DNA from: Gymnogyps californianus
Taxonomy: Eukaryota; Chordata; Aves; Accipitriformes; Cathartidae
Assembly (NCBI RefSeq): GCF_018139145.2
Contig: NC_059471.1
Location: 98,272,914-98,336,913, forward strand
Reading direction: 5' to 3'
DNA: 64,000 nt
The position numbers and the translations under genes were made by a program. The notes under the pieces were generated by a model. The model worked only from the letters and a program-made list of their open reading frames with translations. It was not told where the DNA came from and searched no databases. Every line of letters starts with the position of its first letter. The first letter of the stretch is position 1. This document shows, in pieces, positions 1 to 11,700 of this stretch.

Positions 1-918
1 AGGTGGCTGCCAAACACCCCCAAAGCCATAACGCTCCTGCACTAGAGGGATTTCAGTTTAATTCCCCTAGCTTCAGCTCGGATCAGAAGTTGTGGATGAA
101 GATCAAGAAGATCCAGCCTGTCTCTCTGAACTAGGCAAAGAACTACTTAAAGCTATTTCCTCCCACAAGAAGAACAGGGTGTTGTTAAAAGGATTGTGAT
201 AACTGTTGACTGAAAGGGCTGAAGTCACACATATAGAGACAAATCTACTGGGGTTTGTTCCCATCATAGTCCCTCAGACAGCTATCATGTATAGCAGGGA
301 GAGTATTCACAAAGGCTAACTCCAGCGTAGGGTAGCTGCGGCCAACCTCCCTGACTCATGTCCCCCACCAACATCTTCATGGACTCAAAAGCAAGAAGCC
401 CGCATCCCTGTGGCCGTGGCCAGGAGGAGCTCCTGGTGTCGGTAGCAGATCCTCCCATACCTCCTTCCAGGACAAGCCCGGGACGTTCAATGAGCTGAGC
501 CCGGGGCGAGTGAGTGGTGCTGGCCTCGCACAGCCCTCACTGGCATGCTTCTCGTGCTGGAGGATTATCCAGCACAAGCCCTGTGATGGGACCTGCACTT
601 GAATGGCTCACCAGGCACAAGTGGCTCAAGAAGCCCAGTGCGGCCATCTCCACTTCCAGAAGGCCAGTTCCCTTCAGTAGCCATGGGGATAACAGTGGGG
701 CTTCTCCAGTGGTCACTTCACAGCACCACAGCCCCCAGTCCGAATGTCCCATTGGGGAAGCCTCTCTCTTTCCGTTTCCATAGGTGGAGATTCACTCCAA
801 AACTATTACCAGCTTCTATGAACACCCTCTTGTAACTCAACCAGCCCCAGGAAAAAGGGATCAAAGAGTGGCTGAATTAAAAGCAAGACAATATTCATTC
901 AAATTCAAGGTTACTTAC
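1..918. other. Probable UMODL1 intron, no recognised exon
   Basis: I see no exon with matching phase and no recognisable FN3-coding stretch on the minus strand here. Short open frames on both strands around 377-835 show no family resemblance. Confidence 0.4.
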
Positions 919-1038
919 AGCAACCAGCATCTGTAGATTGGTTAGTCATGGACAAGAGACTTGAATTACTTATAGATGGAGAGCTATTGCTAGTGTTAAT
1001 GAGATCCAACAATGAACTTGGAGTAGATGTTGCCATGC
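919..1038 (-). CDS. UMODL1: Candidate UMODL1 exon: Ser/Thr/Asn-rich mucin-like linker
   Basis: A minus-strand segment of 120 nt has a good acceptor (ATTTTTCCCCTAG, AG at 1040-1039) and a consensus donor GTAAGT at 918-913. Phase 1 in and phase 1 out matches the upstream exons. It encodes 40 residues that begin GMATSTPSSLLDLINTSNSS and go on SPSISNSSLLSMTNQSTDAGC. About half the residues are Ser, Thr or Asn. Several N-glycosylation sequons are visible (NTS, NSS twice, NQS). This composition suits a glycosylated linker between folded modules. Human UMODL1 has such linkers, but I cannot place an exact counterpart after the first EGF module. Confidence 0.5.
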
Positions 1039-1379
1039 CTAGGGGAAAAATAGTATTATCAAAGAGTTAAAGCATTCCTAGCAAAGCAAAACCAAAATAA
1101 TACCATTCATGTTTTCCGCAGCTGAAAAGTAGCAATAGAAGTAATATAAATAGAAATTAAAATAAACGTATTATCATATCACGAAAGCATAAAGTAATAT
1201 ATTATCTTGATTTTTGAGATTAAAGGATTGTAAAATTGTTTTTTGACTGAAGCATTGAATCTGCAAGCACTTATTTATCTCATTATCTTTAAGCCTATTA
1301 GCAGGCCCATTGATGTCTGTGGGCTGTAAGTACATGCCTCAATATTTTGCTGAACTGGTACCGCAAAGTATCATTTCAC

Positions 1380-1631
1380 CCATTGCCAAACTCCGGCTGC
1401 CTCCAGCAGAGGACTCAGCAACAGCGCAGCAGCTCAGGGTGGGATTATACAACCACTGAGTCCCGGCTGCAGTCACGCAGTCAAAACGGGAAGGAGACTT
1501 ATAACGTGTACAAATAATGTCATTACTAGTATTTCCCCGGGAGTTTGGGTGGGTGTACTGACAATGAATGACTTGCTCTGAGAAGCAGTCAGGGTCTGAA
1601 GCTAGAGGTTTTGGCAGGTGAGTGAGGACAG
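1380..1631 (-). CDS. Candidate extra UMODL1 exon, cysteine-rich (uncertain)
   Basis: A minus-strand stretch of 252 nt opens after a strong pyrimidine tract ending CACCCTCAG (AG at 1633-1632). It stays open in exactly the phase left by the EGF exon (phase 1) and could end at the donor-like GTGAAA at 1379-1374, again in phase 1. It would encode about 84 residues with seven cysteines and an NTS sequon. It does not match the FN3 domain expected here, and I recognise no family. The same frame stays open on both sides, so this may be a chance open frame of 351 nt (1339-1689). I give it low weight. Confidence 0.2.
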
Positions 1632-1855
1632 CTGAGGGTGAGACAGGAGAAACAGCCAGGTACTGTGAAATAAATACACAGGATTTCAATCAGAAATAGC
1701 TAACAGCTGGCTTATGTGGCATCTTCTCCCAACAGGAGGAGAAGGGGCGCCGCATGCTCCAGAAATCTCTGCCTTGCAGGTGACTCCTGCGATAGACCAC
1801 AAAGTCCTGCAGAAGCATTCTCAGTATTTCCCAAGGTGAGACCTACATTTCCTAC

Positions 1856-1996
1856 CTTCCTTTCTTGTGCTCAGCTGGTGAGGGTTGACATCTGCAGGTT
1901 CATGCTGAGGGTCACAGCTGTAATAACCCTCCAGATTTACACAACTGTTTTTCTCAGGACAAGCGTTGAATTCAGCATAGGAACATTCATTGACAT
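1856..1996 (-). CDS. UMODL1: UMODL1 exon 6: calcium-binding-type EGF module
   Basis: Minus-strand exon of 141 nt (phase 1 to 1). It follows a CTTCTTCTTAG acceptor at 1998-1997 and ends at the donor GTAGGA. The translation begins DVNECSYAEFNACPEKNSC and continues VNLEGYYSC. The D-V-N-E-C start and the N-L-E-G-Y-Y stretch are the calcium-binding EGF signature. Four cysteines are visible. The next expected cysteine, two residues after the fourth (C-x-C), is replaced: the sequence reads Y-S-C-D-P. The tail (QHEPADVNPHQLSTRKEG) resembles the human linker in length. No stop or frameshift is present. Confidence 0.88.
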
Positions 1997-2941
1997 CTAA
2001 GAAGAAGAACACACCTTGCACAGGTATTGATAGCAGCGTCAAGATTGATCTGCAATGTGTGTAGACCAGGTTCTGGATACGATAAATTCAGTGTAAATCT
2101 CCAGTAACTCTGCTGAAGCAATTCTGGATGTTTATGGGTGCAATGAAATCAGAAAGCTGCCCTTCCCTGAAACCAGCCCCCGTTCAGTTATAACCCTATC
2201 GCTTTTTACTCCAATTCTTTGGAACAAGAGCAGTTAGCAGCAGCTTTTGCTTACAGTTCCAGAGTGTCATCCAAACCTAAGGGACAGCAGCAGCAGGGGA
2301 AAGGAGATCTACCCAGTGATTTCACTGAAAGTTGGACCGAGTTTTCAAAAGTAAACACAGAATAAGAAGTGATGACAACAGTGCTTATGGACGCATTTCA
2401 GGAGTGAAAATGTTCAGATTACTACACAGTAATAAGTAATTAAAATAATTTAAACCGAATATATTTAATATTTACCTATCATTTTAAAAGTAGGTAATAA
2501 TACACTATAGTAATTAACAGACTATAAATACTCCTTGTTTCATGCAAGCTACTGGAAGTAATACACAAAAGCAGAGCATATCTGCTTCCCAAGAAAACAC
2601 TTCTTTTAAGACCCTGTTTAATACAACTAATGATTGTGCTACAAATTTGAACACCTTGGCTTTTTCATGTGAAGATGGGGTACGCTATGAGGAGAAAATA
2701 AATTTAGTTAAGGAAGCAGGAGTATTCCCCTCCAAACTATTCACTCCAAAATAATTACTAGCTAACTACAACTCTCCATCCTATAATGGATAGGTTAGGG
2801 CCATATCTGCAAAGTTGACAAGATTCACTACACTGTATTTCTGAAAGCAAATCGATAGTCATACAGATAAAATTCCAAGTGAAGTGGGATGAAACCCCCT
2901 GAAAAATCTTCCCCCCCCGTGACAGGATTATAATAATTAAC
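1997..2941 (-). other. UMODL1: UMODL1 intron between SEA-like and EGF exons
   Basis: This 945-nt intron is bounded by the donor GTTAAT at 2941-2936 and an acceptor AG at 1998-1997. It is AT-rich around 2400-2530. No further feature is recognised. Confidence 0.7.
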
Positions 2942-3134
2942 CTTGCACTTCTGTGTCAATCACTTCATACGCGCGCTTCACAATGTCCTTCAAGGAAGAA
3001 GAAACCTCCGCTAGCGGAGCTGGCTGGTGCAGTCCAACGAGAAGCTGAGAGGCCACCGTCCCAGCGTATACTTCTGCGCGGTTACTCTGGATATGGTGCA
3101 CAGAGGCATTCAAGGGCTGTAACGCACCAGTAAT
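2942..3134 (-). CDS. UMODL1: UMODL1 exon 5: second half of SEA-like segment
   Basis: Minus-strand exon of 193 nt in phase 0, leaving in phase 1. The acceptor is a pyrimidine-rich tract ending CCCAG before 3134. The translation runs ITGALQPLNASVHHI, then QSNRAEVYAGTVASQLLVGL, then HQPAPLAEVSSSLKDIVKR and AYEVIDTEVQ. This follows the human order (SALQPM..., ASTVHH, LLLGL, DIAKRVYEVI). It completes the segment begun at 5075-5181 and leads into the EGF module. The donor is the weak sequence AAG|GTTAAT, which lacks the usual G at +5. The frame across it is nonetheless right, because G plus AT makes the Asp of DVNEC. Confidence 0.85.
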
Positions 3135-5074
3135 CTGGGAAACAGGGGAACAAACACTTCAGAATCTCGTTCCTTTCTCAGCACAACTGTATGCCAATGA
3201 GGCATAACCTATGCAATGATTATTATCATAATCTGAGTGTAGAAAGCACCAATTCAGAAATCATAGCACAGTGGCAACATTTAGTTCCGTATTTATGGAA
3301 GGTGAGCTCTTCTTATTAGCATCTCATTTCACAACAGAGTTACAGTATAGTAATGCCAAGCTTAGGGAGGTGTGGAGCTGCATGTCAGATCTGAAATGCT
3401 TAGGCAGGAGGATGCAACCCAGGGAGACATGGGAAAAGTCTCTTTGGCTTGTGATGCTTAAACACCAAAACCTCAATAGACAGAATATACATTAGACATG
3501 CTATTACAGTTCATCTGTAATAAAGCAGTCCAACACTTCTTACTTTAAGCAACTAAAAAGACTGCTGGCAAAGGGAACAGAAAGACAAAGAAGAAAAGCA
3601 ATAGACTGAGGAAGAAGGCTGGGACCAAGAGCCACAGAGAGACCCCAGGACTGACCAAGTCATCACAACTGCGAGTCAGGAATGAAAGAAGGGACGTGGT
3701 GGTGGGCTGACCATTATGAGTCAGTGGAGCAAACAGGGCCTGGAAGACATTCCTCTGAGTAGCAGCTCATTGCATTTCCTATTTCTTGAGTGTTTGACTT
3801 TGCCATAGCTTGCTTTAGACCAAGATATAAAAGTCTTGGTAGATCATTGCCCTCTACTCCTTACCACAGGGGAACAGCACCAGGGTTTCTCACTTTTGTA
3901 GGATATGAGAAGGGTGAATTCAGGTTGGAGGAAGAAGTAAATTCAGGTAACATGGCCATGCTACTGCTACCACTTGCATTCTCCCGCCCATCAGTGCTAG
4001 TTTATGATGGGAGAAGAGTTTCCTTTGCTGCTTGCCCATTCCCAGCTGGCAACTGGGGAAGAGTAGAAATAAAAATGGAGGGAAATAGGGACCTGTCCTC
4101 TTGGGTACCTTTCAAAGGTCACATCCAAACCCGGTTTTCTCCATGGCATGGTGATATGTACCAGGGAAATGCTTCGGGTTTATGGCCTGGAGGGTCTTTG
4201 TCCTAGTTCATCAACCTGTTTCCTACATATCACTTAGAGGACGGAGCAAGCCTCCCTGTCTGAGCCTTGTTTGTAGCCTGGTTCTTCCTGCAAACCCTCC
4301 TTTCAGGAAGCGTGCCTCACACCTCTGCTAGGGCTGTGTTTTTCTTGGTTGCCTCAGACTCTTCCTACCTGCCGTGTCGGGGATAGGGAGAGGCATGCCG
4401 TGCTGCTGTCATGTGGCCGTGCATGCATTGCTGCCAATGCCGCTGCTAATCCATGCATGAGGCAGAGCCTCAGTCCTACAGTGAAAGCAACACCCTGCTG
4501 TCTCCCCAAGTGCTGCTTCTGTGGCAAGAACGACAACGAAACGCCCTTGACCCAGGCACAGTCCCCTGCCGTAATCCTGAAGTTTCACAGCGAAACTTCT
4601 GGCAATGCTGAGTCCACCTGCGGTGTACGTCCCAGTGCTGTAGATCAGGTTTGTCTCTTGAAAGGTTTAACTCAAAACTCCTCATCAGACAACATCACGC
4701 TTTGCAGGTCTTGAAATCCAGACCCAGTCGGTCATAGACCCAAAACTGAACTGAGACAGAGCTGGAGCAAGCATTGCTTAAGCAGGAAAAAACCCTATAT
4801 TTCAGAATGTCTTTAAATTGCCCTTGGAAGAGACCTCAAAAATTTACTAAAGAAGCTGATAAATCAATGTTACTTGAGCTGCTTGAGGATGCAGCTGACA
4901 TTCAGTAATTAGGAATAAATTAGGGCCAAAAAACCCATCGGGCAGAACAAAGGGGGAGCGACTGGCTGGCAAGGTTATGCCCAGCACAGAGCACTATGAA
5001 GCAAGTGGTGGTTACTGAGTAACAGAAACGGGGATGCAACAAGCAACACACCGAGCATTCACGTTTGTACTTAC
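3135..5074 (-). other. UMODL1: UMODL1 intron inside the SEA-like segment
   Basis: Intron of 1.94 kb in phase 0 between the two SEA-like exons. A stretch near 4826-4850 (GGAAGAGACCTCAAAAATTT) vaguely resembles a CR1-type LINE remnant, but it is too short to call. Nothing else is recognised. Confidence 0.65.
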
Positions 5075-5181
5075 CATGGAGTGCAAAAGGCGTGAATGAT
5101 TCAGAAGGTGGGAATCCACTCTGATTAATTCATTAAAATCCATTTTCACAAGCACTGTCACATTGTACCAGAATGTTCTTC
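5075..5181 (-). CDS. UMODL1: UMODL1 exon 4: first half of SEA-like segment
   Basis: Minus-strand exon of 107 nt, entering in phase 1 and leaving in phase 0. The acceptor is ...GCTTCAG before 5181 and the donor is GTAAGT after ATG at 5077-5075. The translation GRTFWYNVTVLVKMDFNELI continues with RVDSHLLNHSRLLHSM. The pattern of an N-V-T-V-x-V strand followed by an amphipathic helix resembles the SEA-type segments repeated in UMODL1. An NVT sequon and an NHS sequon are present. The match to the corresponding human segment (WYNVTILVKMDF, LLNHMRLLHSL) is strong. It continues directly into the exon at 2942-3134. Confidence 0.9.
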
Positions 5182-5585
5182 CTGAAGCGTACAAAATAAA
5201 ACAGCCAAGTCATCTGAGGTCTGATGCTACAGAAAGTGACAGAGCTATAGGAAGGCTCTGAGAAACTGAAGCAAGCTTTAACATGGCAAATATGAAGGGC
5301 CCACATACAGCCATCAGCTACGGCCTCGATCACCATATGCCGCAGGCAGCGGCACCAGCAAAGAAGAAGGCAAGGAAGGTCTGCTGGACCCACAGCACCT
5401 ACGCACCATTCAGTGCTCATGGGTGCAAGTACTGAACCTGAATATCCTGGAATTGATCCAAAGCAGATTCCCATATTTGTTTTATGAAGAGCTGTGGTAA
5501 CAGTTTTCCTGCCCACTCCCACCCTCAGAAGGAAAAATTAAGCGTATTTCTATTAGAAGCAGTCTTGAATTTATCAGTAACATAC
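5182..5585 (-). other. UMODL1: UMODL1 intron between WAP-like and SEA-like exons
   Basis: Short intron of 404 nt bounded by GTATGT and ...GTACGCTTCAG. Apart from the splice sites I see nothing in it. Confidence 0.75.
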
Positions 5586-5747
5586 CCTCTGGCATTGGAT
5601 CCACACAGCCTGCTCCTTTGGATGAGTTGCAGCATTTTTTAAGCCCTGGACATTCAGTATCGAACGTGCAAGGATAATCAGATGTTTCCATATTCTCCAT
5701 TGGACAAACACCAGGTCTTGAGACAAATACACTGGATCTATTGAGTG
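5586..5747 (-). CDS. UMODL1: UMODL1 exon 3: WAP-like four-disulphide-core domain
   Basis: Minus-strand exon of 162 nt (54 codons, phase 1 to 1). The acceptor AG is at 5749-5748 and the donor GTATGT begins at 5585. The translation opens ALNRSSVFVSRPGVCP, then carries the WAP pattern C-P, Y-P-C, D-x-E-C-P-G-x-x-K-C-C and G-x-G-C-V-D-P. Six cysteines are seen rather than the eight of a classical WAP domain, and the human UMODL1 domain is similarly short as I recall it. WAP modules are often protease inhibitors, but no inhibitory role is established here. The asparagine in the NRS triplet near the start is a potential N-glycosylation site. Confidence 0.9.
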
Positions 5748-8700
5748 CTAAGCAACAAAAACATTTCTGAGAACAAAAATATAGAAAATTGTTTCCATAA
5801 AATGGTGCTATTTAATTTATAGCAAACACCTCCTCCTCATTTTAGAAGCACGTCTGTTCTGAGGTTCTCATGGGGAGAAAATAGCTGCCTAAAATACCAT
5901 TATTTCATTTCAAGAGTGTAAATGTTCTCAGACTTTTCTCTTGTTCATGACATTTCTGTTACAGAAATTTTGAATTTATAATTTTCCATTAATAATTATG
6001 GAGGGAGGGAGGGAGGGATAGACAGAGAGATAGATAGCTTCTAAATGTGGAGACACCGAAGCACTGCAAAACAGAAAATGTGCCTGATGCCAGCTATGAC
6101 TAATCCAAATAATATATGATGATCAAGGGCAACAGGTAATGTCTAAGCTAGAAATCAGGAGTTTTCATTTAACCTTTTGTTGCGACAAAGTTAACCTTTA
6201 GTTACAGTAATTGAAGATGTTACATGAGAGCAGAGACACAATGCTGTTCCCAGGTACTCTTCAGTGGGTTACACAGAGGGACGGGAGAGCAGAACTGAGC
6301 CCGTGGCCTGCAGCCTGGCAGCACCTGCTCCGTATCAGCCAGCCAGCCACGCCGGGAGGTCGCTAGCCCACGCTCGACAGCCCTGCAGAGAGGGCAGCTA
6401 AGGCAGAAGGTTACTGCTTCCCAAGCCAAGGGCAGACAGTGGCCCTGGCTCAATGCCAGCACATACTCTTCTCCGGAGGAAAAGAGAAAATATTTCTAAG
6501 CCCTGCGAACATTACTTTCACCCACGCTCTCAAACACAGCTCCAAGTAATGCTCAGCTCTGGTCTTTCCAATCAACCTAAAAGATTTCTCTTTTCCATTC
6601 AGTTTGTGCCTACAGGTTTTTGCTCCTACAAACTCTTGATCCATTACTGGGCAATTAAAGTCGGCCAGGAGGAAAATGAAAATGATTCTTGCAACAGAAA
6701 CAGGTTGTAGTGCAGGAAAACCACATTCGACATAATAAAATCCATAGCAAATGAAAGGCCCATAGCAAACTACAGATCTATCATGAACTGTCATTTCTGT
6801 GGGTTTACAATTTCTGTTATCCCAAGGCTCTGAATAATAGTAAATCTGAGGTTTCTGAGAAGCAGAAGGGAATATTGAATCTAGGACTCTTGGCCTCAGC
6901 AAAGTAACCTTCTTAAACAGGCAAATGATCTTGATTAATCAAGATTTAAACTAAATCTATGTAACTTGCTGCCACATGCACATTCCAGGTCCCCCTCTCT
7001 GCCAGTCCATGGGAGACTGGAGGCTATTGCAAGCAGAGAGCCTCAGCTTTTTAGCACACTCCATAACAGATCTCATTTTTAGTACTCCGAATCCCCAGCT
7101 CAATCTACAATCCAGGGATTGAGCTCCAAATACAGCATGCAAAACTCAACATGTATAATTTTCAGCCACTTCTGCACAGTCATATTTGCATTAAGAAATA
7201 GACTATTAAGACCAGTGGTGTTAAGATTATGGTGTGTGTCTTTTGGGGGGCCCACAGTATGCTTGTCAAGGGTCTCTGAAAGGTAATTAAGAAAAGTAAG
7301 CATAACTTAATGATGGGAGTCCACACCTCCACTGAAAAATCTGCCAAAACCCACAAACTGGAGAACAGGGAAGGCACCGAATTTAGACCTCTCAGCAGCA
7401 CGCAGGTTACTTGCATGTGTATTTTTAAAGATTTGCATGCAGAATACATGGGACAGCGCTTTCCCATGCTGTTTTATATTGTATATTTGACACACTGTGT
7501 CTGTATACTTTGTGTGCGTACAGTCAATGAGCACCCGCTTTAACGGGGCTGTGAGCATCTTTCAAGTAGAGTTGGCATTAGACCCACAAGAGCTCTGGGC
7601 AGCAAATTAGGAAACGCTACCCCCGCTCCCAACCCCAATGAACACTGGCTGCCCGACACAGACCAGGATTTGTCCTGCTACCTAATGCAGCCTAGTGGGG
7701 GCCCCTTCATGCCTGCAAACCAAGGGCCCTTGCCCTCCTTAGTCTTCCCCAGGATCAACTCTGCCTCCAAAGTTCATTTTGAGTTATAAGCCTAGGTTTG
7801 CAGTGGGAGGACGAGGGAAAAAAAAATCAACCCTGTGCAATCTTACTCAAGTTACTTCTGGGTCCAGCAAGCTCCAGTAGTCCTATTCTGCTTCCCAGCA
7901 TGGACCAGGAATCTCTGCTTCTGGCTCTGGGGCTGGCACTACTGGGATCGTTCCCCCAAATGGGTCCTACTGCTAGAAGGCCTCTTCCTGATTTCTAGTC
8001 TAAAGCCACAATGAGGTGTGATACGGCCTCAGTTGCCCTTAGATGAGTCTCCCACACTTTCCCAGTCTCATGCGATTGCTCCGTCCCAGCCTCCTGTGCA
8101 GGGAGGCTAAGCAGCCTCTCGCACCGGGAGCTTGCACAGACATGAGCACCGAGGGATCTCCCTGTGTTAGTACATCACCAGTGCTCCTTACTATTCAAAC
8201 CAGGTGGATCTTGGTAAGCTGGACTCAAGCATGTAAATCCCTCCAGCTCTGAGATTCAGGTGCAGTTCAAGCAGGTTTGAGGTTCAAAGCAGTTTTTTTC
8301 CACATATGTCTTTTTTTGGCATGTTTAACTGCGGTGTAAAAGATTTAATAAGTCACATGCAATCTCAGAAAACACTATTGAATCCTGGCCGAGTGCCACT
8401 CCAGCCATTTATCTAAAATCAAAAGGTCATAATTTTCGGATCAGCGGAAACAGAGATGGATTCACATCACATTTCTGCCTAATTGTACCAGATGCACTTT
8501 GAAAATTCGATTTATGCTCTCGACTTCAATCACCTTGGGAACAGTCACCTACCAAGCAACACTGCCAGCACTGGGGAGCAAGCCAGCCAACTCCTCTGTC
8601 AGTTGGATAAAGTATCGGCTTTTCTCCTCCGTTATTTGCATAAGCGTACAGAAGCAGAAATGCAGCACCCAGTGCTTAGCAACGAAAGCTCAGCTATCAG

Positions 8701-11700
8701 CCTGCCCACATGAGAGCCGCTGGGTCTGCTGCGACCGCGGGATGGGGGGATCTCCCAGGAGATAGATGCTGAGGGACACCCTTAGCTCAGCCGTAACCCC
8801 CTTCCTCTCCCTCCTTCCACCTGGAGGGGACGGGTTTCATCCAGAGGGTGCGGCAGAGCAAGGGACCAAAACCCTGCATTCGTTTCAGGCATCAGAAGGT
8901 GGAGACAAATCTATGAGATTATAGAAAGAGCTCCTGGCAAAGCCTGTTACAAAGGCAGACTGGCAGTTTTCATCATATGACCCTGTTTTCAGGGTCTTTG
9001 AGCACTGCTAGACTTCACCTGCTCAGATGGACGTTTTTCATCCTGATTGCCTGTCCGGGCGTTAATCGGGATGGAGGGCAGCGTTGGGATGTTCTGGTTC
9101 AGCATCTGACAAATATTTAACACCCTTCCCTATGAAAAACCATACCATTCACTAGAACATATTCAGGAGCCATGGGCTGAAATTCGGCAAGGATGCAGCT
9201 GTTGGACAATGGGGGAACATGGCCTTTGAAGCACAAAACCAGTTTGTGCATGCTCAGAAGAAACTTAATGAAATTTAGCCACTGCCACCTCCAACGGGTT
9301 CATGCCACCAGCAGCACTGCGACATGGCCATGCTCTGCCCTGTCGGCACTCACACCGGCAGTCGGTGGAGAGCCAGCAGGGACCCGCGGTGAGCCCATAG
9401 CTCAGATGCGACTCCAGGTACCCCTGCTCCCCCTGGGGTTAATGTGGTCGGGAAAGGCACGAGGTGAGTAACTGAATGGAGCAGATAACTTGCAAGGAAA
9501 GACTACTAAAAAGGCTGGGACTTTTTGCTGTGGACAGGAGAAGGCTGAGGGGGGTGCGATTAAGGTTTACAAAATCCCAAAGGCAGGGGGTAAGGTGAAA
9601 GCGGAGCTGGTATTCACCAGAGCCCACAATAATAAAATGGGTAAAAGCACTCCCTTCTTTACCCAAATGGGAGTGAACTTCTGCAATTTGTCAGCACAGG
9701 GGATGCGGAGGCAGACCGCTTCGGTGGGCTCAAAAAGGGACAAGACAATTCCTGGACAGGAGGCCCGTAAGCAGACACCGCAGGGAACAGGCAGGGACAT
9801 ACCCTCCGACACCCGCAATCCCATTTCTGCAGCTGCTGAGAGCACACAAGGGACCCAAACCGCAGGGCAGCCAGAGACACCTGCTTCTGGGTGAGGTCCC
9901 GTAGGGCATTTTGGCACCTTCCCACCCCAGGCTGATGCTGCAATGCTGCCTGCATGCCCTGGTGACACCACTGTCCCATGGCTTTCTGGGGACAGCTCAA
10001 GCAGGGGGGACAGCTGTGCCGCAGCTCCCCGCTGCTCCGGTTAGACTCAGCATGCGAACGTCTGCATGCAGGCTCTGAAAGGTCCCAGCCCTGCTGAGGA
10101 GCTACCTGGGCACCTAAAATGAACGGGTTTTTTACCTTACAGTTTTTTTTCTGAAAACCTTAAGGAGTTATACACACAAAGCGTACCCTGATTAAAGCAT
10201 GGCCTTAACATTGCAAATCAAGTGCTCTCAAGTTAAGAAACTCCAGGATTAAAGTTGTCTGGGCCTTCTTATTTCAAGGTATTTTTGTATATGTGTGCTT
10301 AAAACCCAGTATTCATCACATGCTAATGCACTCTTTTGCTCCCTAGCTGGGGATCAAGCAGGGTTAGATGGCAGATAAGGAAGCTCTCTGGTTTCATCTT
10401 ATGCAGTAAGGTGGAAGGTGGGCAGCAAACCAGTCACCAGGAGAAGTAACCATACCATTGATTCAAGCAGCTGGAAACTAGCCTGGAGAACTGGGCCCTA
10501 TCTCTACCTAAAAAAAAATCCTGCAAGATGCTGGGAAAGTTTCATACAACAAACTCGTAACAACCTTTCAGAGCCGTGGGTTTCGCAGGTCCAGGAACCT
10601 GACCTGCAGCCCTGGGACCTGCTTAGCAATCGGGGGACTGCTCACAGTCACCATCGAGGGCGCAAGGCTCTGCGCTCCAACCATGCCAGTTGTGAAAGGC
10701 AGCGCTAAGCACTCTGAAAATCAAAATCGTAATAAACTTAAGAAAAAAATGAAAACCGCACCCTAGGTGTCTGAAAGTGGGCACACAAAATGGTTTGATC
10801 TCAGTTTCTCTGCAGCTCAGTTGCCCAGCTGTCAAAGACAGAGAACCTCCCTCCCTTCCCGCAGGCTTCGTGAAGGCAGATTGCTGTCTGTGAATCGCCC
10901 CAGGATTCACCTTAAGAGGTGATAAATAATCCTGTATTCAGAGAGAGGCTCAGCAGAGCTCTGCACTATGCACCGAATGCGGAGGCCAGGATGAGGCGCT
11001 GCTGGGGAGCTCCTTACAGGGGCTCCGTCGTCCCTGAGCACCACAGGGAAACGTGGTCCTGGGGCAAGGCAGCGCCGGATCAGGTAACTAAAAGAGTTTA
11101 CTAATCCACGTGCATAGGCACAAAGAGAGGAAACAAAGGTTATTTTATTTAATTCTACCCTTAGAATTAATTCTAGCACTTCCTAACTTTTAGATACTTA
11201 ACTTTTCAATTTTTATTTTAAAAAAGTTGAAGTGGTTTGTGTGTGCGTGTGTAATACTATCCTAATGGATTGACGGGCAACTAGTGAGAACTACCAGAGT
11301 AACCTGACTAATGATCTATGACATGATAAATCTTGACATTTTTTCCCAACAGTAAAGAAATAAGAAAAGCGGGGCCTGCCATATCCCAGGCAGGGGTAAA
11401 TGTTTCCTTCTAGGAAGCAAAGGTGGGGAGTGGCCAGGAGCAGGTTGCCATGAAAGGTCATGGAGACCTTTCCGCTCCTAGCAGGATGGAGAGCATGCCA
11501 GCATGGATAACATCAAGAAGAAAATAACAGTAGTTCAACAGCATGCTGTGCAGTAATTTCAGCAGTTCCAGTTTCTCTTCTCATCATTTATTTAAGACTG
11601 TGTCTAGACAGTGCATTACCATTCACAGAATTTATGACTAATGCCCTGAAAAGCAAAGATACCGGAATAATGTAAACACAGAAATCACCTAGAAGCCATA

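Noticed and set aside
1380..1500. Sushi/CCP-like cysteine spacing (C...C, then W-x(4)-P-x-L-x-C)
   Set aside because: The last cysteines and the tryptophan vaguely recall a sushi domain, but the spacing of the earlier cysteines is too short and the core hydrophobic pattern is absent.
4826..4850. Possible CR1 LINE fragment
   Set aside because: Only about 20 bases resemble the CR1 3' region. The typical terminal octamer repeats are absent here and elsewhere in the window.
6450..6902. Minus-strand open frame of 150 codons in the large UMODL1 intron
   Set aside because: No domain, no compositional bias, no in-phase acceptor and donor pair, and no resemblance to UMODL1 or to a transposon protein. 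Frames of this length are expected by chance in 64 kb read six ways.
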